Assembly: GCA_910890315.1 (NCBI GenBank)
Contig: CAJVGD010000005.1
Span: 1,116,001 to 1,180,000, forward strand
Length of the DNA stretch: 64,000 nt
Direction: 5' to 3'
From: Serendipita indica DSM 11827
Lineage: Eukaryota > Basidiomycota > Agaricomycetes > Sebacinales > Serendipitaceae
Shown: positions 57,656-64,000 of the stretch, piece by piece
Layout: every line of letters begins with the position of its first letter
Numbering within the stretch: the first letter of the stretch is position 1
Program-made: the position numbers and the translations under genes
Notes under the pieces: generated by a model
Databases searched by the model: none
Seen by the model: only the letters and a program-made list of their open reading frames with translations
What the model was told of the DNA's origin: nothing

Positions 57656-58058
57656 TTAGGTACGTCTTGTGAGCATATGGGGTTGCCTATTTAGATTATT
57701 CCAAGTTTGAGCGAAGACCTCTAAGCGACGCAATTCCTCGAGGGTGAACCGACTCCTCGGCATCGTGGCTCGGGAACTCTAAATCGGAAGCAGCAATACT
57801 GCAGAGATCAATTCAGCGTTGCACCTATCGGTCATGGCACTCTACAGGCGTCCCTTTCACGAGCTGCCTGCGTAGTCTCGAGGCGGTCCGGTCTGGTGGA
57901 TTGACCGTTTGAAATTGGACGTCGGTGCCTGGAACGGACACTCGTCCGGCATTCATTTCACCGAACTACAAGAGACGACTAGACATTGTGTCTTCTATCT
58001 ATTCCCTCTGATGATTGACCATGTCTGAACCTCCAGTATTACCTCCGGAATATTAGCC

Positions 58059-58084
58059 ACCTGATAGACAACGTCTAATTAGCT
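58059..58084. repeat. Direct repeat type a, copy 1
   Basis: ACCTGATAGACAACGTCTAA plus TTAGCT (26 bp) occurs here and at 58120-58145 without mismatch. It contains TAGAC AAC GTCTA, a small perfect palindrome with a 3 nt loop. Confidence 0.75.
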
Positions 58085-58109
58085 CACTGCGGTCGTAGAT
58101 TAACCGAGT
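58083..58109. repeat. Hairpin repeat type b, copy 1
   Basis: A 27 bp word starting CTCACTGCGGTCGTAG and ending ATTAACCGAGT, identical to 58193-58219. CGGT and ACCG pair around the loop CGTAGATTA, with outer ACT/AGT; the flanking TTAG and CTAA also pair. Confidence 0.75.
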
Positions 58110-58119
58110 CTAATACACT

Positions 58120-58145
58120 ACCTGATAGACAACGTCTAATTAGCT
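58120..58145. repeat. Direct repeat type a, copy 2
   Basis: Second exact copy of the 26 bp unit at 58059-58084, 61 bp further on. Confidence 0.75.
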
Positions 58146-58180
58146 AGTATGGAGCGTCAGGGACGATCGCATGAGAGAGT

Positions 58181-58231
58181 CGGTGGTCTTACCTCACTGC
58201 GGTCGTAGATTAACCGAGTGAGGGACCACCG
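58181..58231. repeat. Long hairpin around repeat type b, copy 2
   Basis: CGGTGGTC (58181-58188) pairs with GACCACCG (58224-58231), CCTCACT (58192-58198) with AGTGAGG (58217-58223), and CGGT with ACCG around the same 9 nt loop CGTAGATTA. About 19 base pairs form, with a 3 nt bulge and a 1 nt bulge. The core word of 27 bp is the same as copy 1, but the outer arms differ from copy 1. Confidence 0.7.
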
Positions 58232-58290
58232 CCACCGGCGTTACAGGTGAAAGATAATACAAGCTAAGAATGTAATGTATAAACTAACAA

Positions 58291-59765
58291 ACTAACACGG
58301 AACTCCTAGACCTTGCTAAGCAGGTTTTCTTGGGTCGGTTCTTTGCGGGTATGCTTCGTCCGGGGTTTCTATTACAATGCTCGACGCCATACAGGAGCCG
58401 CCCTCACACTCGCGGTGTATGATTGGCTGATCGTCCTAGAGCGAGGTAAGCGCGCCGTTTGCCCCTCCTTCTCGCTCTCACTCTCGGTAGAGATAAGTTG
58501 GGTGTGGCTTACTCGTTGGCGATGGACAAAAGGCGTCTACCTGATCGTATGTCGTCTCAGCAGCAAGCAACCTTGAAACTGATTCTGCTCAGAATCGCGT
58601 CTTGGCCGTCGTCGGGTTGACAATTACAGTAATCGGTGTATTCAGTTTGCAATGAGCATGCCGAGTGCTCATATTTCGTTCATTCGTAGAGACAACGGAC
58701 CAATGGAGTATGCCGTTATCAGTCAAAGTCAGTTTACTCGGGTTGCTTGAATCTGGGAAGTCCCTGATAAGTTGCATTTGTGCAGTTGTACACACCGCCT
58801 GTACTAAGCTACTGCGTTCACTCTTTCTCACCATTGATCACAGCTGTAAAGTCTACTTTTGGTTCGTTAGGATGATTCAATGGGCGACCTTTTTTCTCTG
58901 GAAACGGTATGTCCTGTTCCTGTGAAACTCCCGTTCCTGCGCCGGCTGACTCTGGACGACAGCCATCCTCACGCTCCGCGTCGTTGTATTGTACAATAAT
59001 CAACCGTCTGTCAAAAGGTGTCTCTTCTTATTACTCATCATCACCTGGTCTCTCGCATTTGCATTTACCGCAAACACTCTCTACCTCTTGGCTGGTATGT
59101 GCACCTATGTGACTTTCAGCGGTGATAATACTCACATCACTCCAGCACGAACATATTATTCGACAGACTTTCACTTGTGTGCTTCAACGGCGAATGCGCT
59201 TCTATCCTCTGCAATCTTTGTCATACCAGCCCGCTTTGAGCTGGTCCTTTTGCGATGATACTTGTCCGTGCACTTCGAGACGTGAGAGAACGGATCGCAG
59301 ACAGTTTATTTGCCCCAACTAGTCCACTACTCACCGTCTTGTATCGAGACGGAGTCGTTTATTTCTTCTGCGCCTTTGCAGTATATACTTGCGTCGCGAT
59401 GGCGGTGAGTCTTGCTAGAGAGTGAGCGACCAGCTAGTTGATAGGTTTGACAGTATCTAACCCAAAATATCAAGAGCACATACATGGGCGTGTACTTTGG
59501 ATGAGGACTTGTTATAGTCATGAGTTCTCGAGTCTATCTTAATCTTGCACAAGCCGTCCACGACAAATCAGCAGGACTTGGGACCAGTTTGCAGGCCGAT
59601 GACTTTGGGACTGGTCCTCGAATTACACTCCCCCAAGCAGGCGACATGGTTGTTGATTCGTGGCCGCAACGCTCGCATTCCTTGCATTCTGGACCATACG
59701 TCTGTGAGTCGAGTCGGCGAGACATGGCACTCGGTAATGATATACCACTGAAATATGTACGATAA
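58291..59765 (+). CDS. DUF6533-family multi-pass membrane protein, 5' end missing or unidentified
   Basis: DUF6533 proteins form a large Agaricomycete family with several membrane spans and no known function. Spliced by hand: TELLDLAKQVFLGRFFAG, joined to AALTLAVYDWLIVLER and EISWVWLTRWRWTKGVYLI, which match the family's N-terminal (Y).xxAxLTLxxYDxLLxLxxE.xxxW. Then NRVLAVVGLTITVI, ETTDQW, FVRMIQWATFFLW, AILTLRVVVLYNNQPSVKRC, LFLLLIITWSLAFAFTANTL, LVRALRDVRERIADS, LLTVLYRDGVVYFFCAFAVY and finally SSRVYLNLAQAVHDK to the stop at 59765; the last three blocks are typical for the family. About eight introns of 43-55 nt are needed. No in-frame ATG is found before 58291 and a stop lies just upstream. 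The 5' exon is therefore absent, elsewhere, or displaced by the repeat cluster. Whether the copy still works is open. Confidence 0.6.
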
Positions 59766-60689
59766 GAAATGGATATCTGGGTTTGTAACCTAATTGGTAC
59801 TTGGGCGATAGCCGTACACCTGAGCCCGACATCTTAGGCGACCAGTCGTTGGCCCTTACTCTGGTAAAATCTTAATCAGCTCATCTGTATAGATTGACAC
59901 CAAGGCCGATGCGTTCTAAGATAGTGGCGACGCCCATGACATTTGTAGGGGGGAGGATGTCTAGAGATCGAGTACAGTTGAACAGTTTGAGCAGAACAAA
60001 GACCAAAGATTGCGTAGAGTTTTCTCCGGAGATTTGTCTGCCGGTCTGTGTGGGACGGCTTTTGGTGTCCATATCAGGCAATGGGCGGACTCCGCGAGGC
60101 TGACTTTTCAGAGATACCGGGGCAACTGTCAATCAAGAGTATGCAGAATGGCCATTATGGCACCGAGCAGCTTGGCTGGAATGCACCGAACAGAGGGGGA
60201 ATCGAGGGGTCTGCACAACTTTTGCTCTGTGGCAGATACCAAGGCCCAATTGAGCAAATTAGCTGAAGATAAAATGCCTAAGCTCATCAACCAAGTTATT
60301 CAAGGCACCTAAGACCGCGTGTCTCGGAGCGATTGTCTGCGCCTTCGTTCCGTTCCGAGGACTGGGACTGTACTAGGGGCAGTGAGTTGGTTCTATTGCT
60401 TTCGTTACTTTGATAGTAACATGACAGGTGCACGGCAGGTATTACCCGGGTTCGCCGCCTAAAGAATCCTCGAGCACCCAACGGCGAGAAAGGACAAGAG
60501 GGACGAAGCGACGAACGAGGATTGTGCGCGCCTTGTTCTCACAAAGAAGGCTAGCGGGTCGCGGCATCGAGGGGAAGCCATCACTGGAACACGGGAACTG
60601 AGTGAATTCAAAAAACTAGAAAACTAATCAGGCGCCTCGGGTAGGGCATATAGAATTGGCAAGTGTTCATGTCGTGCTGGACCTTATAA
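59766..60689. other. Long non-coding stretch
   Basis: About 920 bp. Some open frames on both strands (e.g. minus 59881-60132) have no recognisable domain and no consistent splice sites. It may be degenerate coding DNA or plain spacer. Confidence 0.4.
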
Positions 60690-63439
60690 ATGTCTGCGCA
60701 CATGGAACCCACGCGAACCTTTCTTCTCTCCCTCTTTGCACCTCTGCTCTCTCGACACTCTACCGAGCTGGCCCATCCACAGTTTGTCAACTGTCACACT
60801 GTCTTTATCCAAACACTGACGCTATTGCAGACCAGAGGGATGGAGAATGCCAGAAATAGGGGTGCGACCGTGCGGAGTTTGAATTCGACATCGGTCCCCC
60901 CCAAGCGACCGTCTATTGTTATTGCCACGTCGGAAACAGGAGCCACACGTGCTGATGACTCTTCAAGCATCTCTAGAACAAACGTACACACCGACGACAG
61001 CTCTCCTCTGTCCGCCTCGTCGCAGAACATCACCACCGCTCTCCCTTTCAAACCCGCAAACGTCGTCCCTCAACAAAGTGAACCCCAAGAGCCCTCTGGA
61101 CCCAGCCGAAAGGGAAAGCCCCTTGTTCGCGCGGGCGACCTTGTCGTTGTGGCTGTAGACCCCATTCGGACCCTACAGCCACTGTTTGAAGACGACGAAG
61201 ATGTGGAGAAGAGTGCCTATGTCTTGGGGGATCAAACACGGCAATACCTTGCGTTTGTGCGCAGCGTCGAACGTTCATCGACAGCCCTCGCCACGGGTGT
61301 ACCCTCCAAGGCAGACGAGCAAAACCCCAACGCTCTCACCGTAGAAGAAGATGCCACAATTCGAAGACCCTCTGTTGGTTCTACAATTACGGGTATTCCT
61401 CCTCCACTCAAAACACCAATGCCGTCGACCACGACCACCATACACCTCAACCTCCTACACACCAGCCCGCCAACGAGGTCAAGATATGACACTGTGGACG
61501 AAATGATGAGCGTCCCTCTTGCTTTGCCGCAAGGAAAGTCCCAGCCTTCTGTCCACGACAGGACACCATTGCAAGTGCGCAATGGGCAGCTCCTTCCCTT
61601 TCAAGAGCTCTACGCCCATACCATCATGGATGCCTATGCCATCATTTCCGACACTCAACCAGTCAGTCACCCCGTGTCGCGTAAACGACGAGGGAGGGTG
61701 TCGATACCGCTTCGGGAACTCAAGCGATATGACGAATTTCAGTCCGCGGACAAAATACGCGAGTCTACTCAATCCTCGTCGGTCCCTACATCCCGACACT
61801 CTCTGGACGGTGCAGGACCAGACGCTCTATCACAAGAAGACTACGACGACGTATCACCCGGAGATGAACTCGACGATCAGTTTCGTCTATCGACCGTCAT
61901 CTCTGCGCTCAGTATAGGCGAAGAGTATACCTTTGGAATGGAAATTGAAGATGAGCTAGGGCGCAGGACGCCGTCATCCACAGTCTCTGCCCACTATGCT
62001 CACCTCCTTGGTATGGACGGTGTTCGAAGGAAAAGCGCGGGCTCTTCGAAGCGTGGTGGGGGAACGCCAACGCAAATGGGACCGTCTGCTTGGCGACCTT
62101 TGGCAAGATCACCCTCTCAGCGAAGTCGACAACAACAGCAGCAGCAGCAGCAACAGCAACAACAGCGCGGGGATCATCCTGCTGTACCTCGTCTCCCTCA
62201 AGGACTTGACAGTGCCACGGTTGCTCGAGTACAATCACCGGTTGCCAACTCCGACCCAGTATCCCCCCAATCTGCAGATTCGATACCGAATGGTCGTCCT
62301 TCAACCAGTGATTCCATGTCTGCCTCGGCCTCGGAGTCAAGGGAGACAACTTTGGCATCACAGCCGAGTACTGCCGCCACCAGCCTTCATTCAGAAGCGA
62401 GTGTGTCCTCATCCTGCTGCTCTTCTTCACCAAACGAGACAGAGGAAGAGACAACACAGGACGAGGCCTCGCCGCTGGCAGAGGACGAGCTGCCGGCTGT
62501 CCGTAAATGCGAGCTAGGGGGAGGCCTCGGATCGCAAAAACCAGAGAGTCGACAATGCGCCATTCACGTATCCATCAGCCTTGACCTAGATACCTTCTGC
62601 TCCGAATCGCCAGAACTGGAGGATCCTCGACTGTTTTTTGAAGAGCTCAAAATTCTGAGAGCGTGAGTATCATGTTTGCACGGTTTAGCAAATTGTATAC
62701 TGACGATTTCTGCAGTCTCGAACGGTCATCAGACATGCGGTACATCTCCCGTCTGCGGGAGAACAATGCAGAGAGAGTAATGGCATGGCGAAGCACTATG
62801 GACCCCGAGCCCACGTATTCAACGCCCGAATTGGACACACCTTTGAGTGTCCGGCCCAAAACACCACCGCATTCCTTGACAGTGAACATCTTCTCCTCCC
62901 TCAACCCGTTCGCCTCTGTCCCTTCGACGCCTACCCATACCAATGGCTACACAAACGTCAGTTCTTTATCTCCATCCACACCCAATACCTCCAAGTTTTC
63001 TCCATATCCGACATCCCCAAGCAATCGCTCTTCGTTCTTGCCGTTTGCAAAGCGTCAGTCTCTTGGCGGGCATGCGCACAAGGAGGTTGTCGAGGATCTA
63101 GACGATCCTCGTCGACGTCGTGGTAGCATGCCCGTGAAGAAGACGCAGTCCAAGCGACCGTCGTTTATTGCATTTTCTAAGCAGCGGACCTCACTCCCTG
63201 CTGGTGCCCCTCCTCTACCGCCACTACCAACCTGGCACGGGTCACCTTTCCAAGGCCAGATGACACCAGAAGAAATCAGTGTCGATCCTCTTGACAGCAC
63301 TCTCCCCGAGCCTCGTAATCAGTACCTGAGCATGCAGATGGAGATGGCTTCCCCTGCTGTTAAGGAGACTGAGCGGAGGATCAGCGAGTCCAGGCTCAAA
63401 CGAGTCTGGAAGATTCTCACATGCCGTCCAGCCAAGTGA
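60690..63439 (+). CDS. Large Ser/Pro-rich protein with polyQ tract, unknown function
   Basis: The frame is open from an ATG at 60690 (MSAHMEPTRTFLLSLFAPLL) through 62664, then a 53 nt intron joins KILRA to LERSSDMRYISRLRENNAER and reaches the stop at 63439. The likely start may instead be the ATG at 60840 (MENARNRG), which removes a somewhat hydrophobic leader. The protein is about 910 residues, largely disordered: long Ser/Thr/Pro stretches, a polyGln run of 12 at 62130-62165, an SSSCCSSSP patch and Arg-rich parts. A more ordered segment reads GKPLVRAGDLVVVAVDPIRT and RQYLAFVRSVERSSTAL; another, RLSTVISALSIGEEYTFGME. No family could be named. The basic C-terminus ends RLKRVWKILTCRPAK. Signalling or cell-polarity scaffolds often look like this, but there is no direct evidence. 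Confidence 0.65.
62130..62165 (+). repeat. CAG/CAA triplet run encoding polyglutamine
   Basis: Twelve consecutive CAG or CAA codons inside the unknown protein gene. Five CAG codons in a row are uninterrupted and could vary in length between strains. Confidence 0.85.
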
Positions 63440-63731
63440 TTGCGCCGTCATTTTTATGCTTTTAGAATACGTCTATCACGATTCGTCTCTACTCTCTTTT
63501 CTATCACAACGGGATTCCATTCTGTTGCTTCGAGGACAGCAACACTTTTTGGTCTCTTCTCTCGTCGTTTCTCCATAGATTCCCGTAATCGTCCCGTTCC
63601 CCCTTGTCGCGCATTCTCAACCTTGTATCGATTGCCCAGCTCCTCGTCACTGTATCATTTAACAGATATGAATCCCATGCTACAAAGGCGATGTCAACAG
63701 CTTTGAGAAAGGCTTCTTTATATCGCATAAA

Positions 63732-64000
63732 TTATCGCTCGTCAGAGAGCGCCCCTTCGGCAGGCGGTCTCGTTGGTCCTCCAGCGGCTTGCGCTTCACG
63801 ACCATCCTCTGCCACCTTGGCCCTGTTCTGTTCCATTTGCTCCTGTTCATCAAGGTCTTGCGATGTTTCTTCCACGTGCATCGTCTTTTCAGTCTCCATT
63901 AGTGATTGAATCGCCTCTCGAATGAACTGAGCGGTCTTTGATCCGAGGTCGTAGTATCCATCGTTGGTTTTTGGATTAAACATGCCCATATGCGCTTTTA
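63732..64000 (-). CDS. C-terminal part of an unknown protein (gene continues beyond window)
   Basis: The frame is open from the window end to a stop at 63732. It includes MGMFNPKTNDGYYDLGSKTA, a helical stretch and an acidic, Gln/Glu-rich end (DEQEQMEQNRAKVAEDGREA) finishing LSDER. An ATG at 63989 exists but the frame is open past it to base 64000, so this is probably the last exon of a gene starting outside the window. I recognise no family. It converges on the polyQ gene with about 290 bp between stops. Confidence 0.5.
   Translation of the reverse strand, partial: KAHMGMFNPKTNDGYYDLGSKTAQFIREAIQSLMETEKTMHVEETSQDLDEQEQMEQNRAKVAEDGREAQAAGGPTRPPAEGALSDER

Larger units (their letters stand above)
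57656..58290. other. Non-coding stretch with short hairpin repeats
   Basis: About 630 bp between the STAND gene and the DUF6533 gene. I see no open coding frame. The second half holds the two kinds of short repeat described separately (58059-58231). Confidence 0.5.

Noticed and set aside
59881-60132. 83-codon minus-strand frame
   Set aside because: No domain, no splice partners and no neighbouring exon in frame.
57656-60689. Transposon or retroelement as the cause of the gene-poor stretch
   Set aside because: No transposase, reverse transcriptase, integrase or long terminal repeats can be read in any frame; only short hairpin repeats are present.
1-64000. tRNA genes, rRNA or CRISPR arrays
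   Set aside because: No B-box-like GGTTCGAATCC context with a matching A box was seen, no rRNA sequence, and no regularly spaced repeats; a covariance-model scan was not possible.

Overview
The window is nuclear DNA of a filamentous basidiomycete. The genes are dense and broken by many short introns, mostly 43-60 nt. Protein content is typical of an Agaricomycete: a leucine-rich F-box protein, a BTB protein, an HMG-box factor, a NB-ARC/TPR STAND protein, a DUF6533 membrane protein and a fungal TRP-family channel. Two complex I subunits show that the organism has respiratory complex I. A Rhizoctonia-like (Cantharellales) source is my guess from these families; no marker gene in the window settles it.

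Layout, left to right. 1-9.4 kb: the 3' part of VAC14, TFIIIC subunit TFC1/sfc1, an F-box protein, a PAP2 lipid phosphatase and complex I NDUFB9. 10.0-17.4 kb: two tandem von Willebrand factor A genes and a TRP-like channel, with a relic of the channel's 3' end between the two VWA copies. 17.9-24.7 kb: MIX23/Cid2, TFIIF alpha, a secreted protein, an unknown small gene and a choline/ethanolamine-phosphate cytidylyltransferase. 24.9-35.3 kb: PHAF1 (UPF0183), cobalamin-independent methionine synthase, ribophorin I/OST1, an unknown acidic protein, NDUFA8 and a 14-3-3 protein. 35.7-43.5 kb: SUA5, CCDC97-like, WBP2-like, CDC7, RRP7 and a microbial-type PARG. 43.7-54.7 kb: a KDEL-receptor-like protein, SWC4/DMAP1, a BTB protein, an HMG-box protein and a TANGO6/RTP1 HEAT protein. 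55.2-60.7 kb is the accessory part: a STAND (NB-ARC-TPR) gene, a cluster of short hairpin repeats, a DUF6533 gene without a visible start, and about 0.9 kb of non-coding DNA. 60.7-64 kb: a polyQ-containing unknown protein and the 3' end of one more gene.

Most of the window is conserved housekeeping: transcription (TFC1, TFIIF, CDC7, SWC4), ribosome and tRNA biogenesis (RRP7, SUA5), membrane and lipid traffic (VAC14, PAP2, the cytidylyltransferase, PHAF1, OST1, TANGO6) and mitochondria (NDUFB9, NDUFA8, MIX23). There is no operon logic, but several divergent pairs have start codons only 11-150 bp apart. I found no intact transposon, retroelement, rRNA, tRNA or CRISPR array. The most unusual local structures are the VWA/TRP tandem duplication and the hairpin-repeat cluster next to the 5'-incomplete DUF6533 gene. 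Gene limits come from hand splicing by reading frame and GT/GC-AG signals; where a start or end is uncertain the entry says so.
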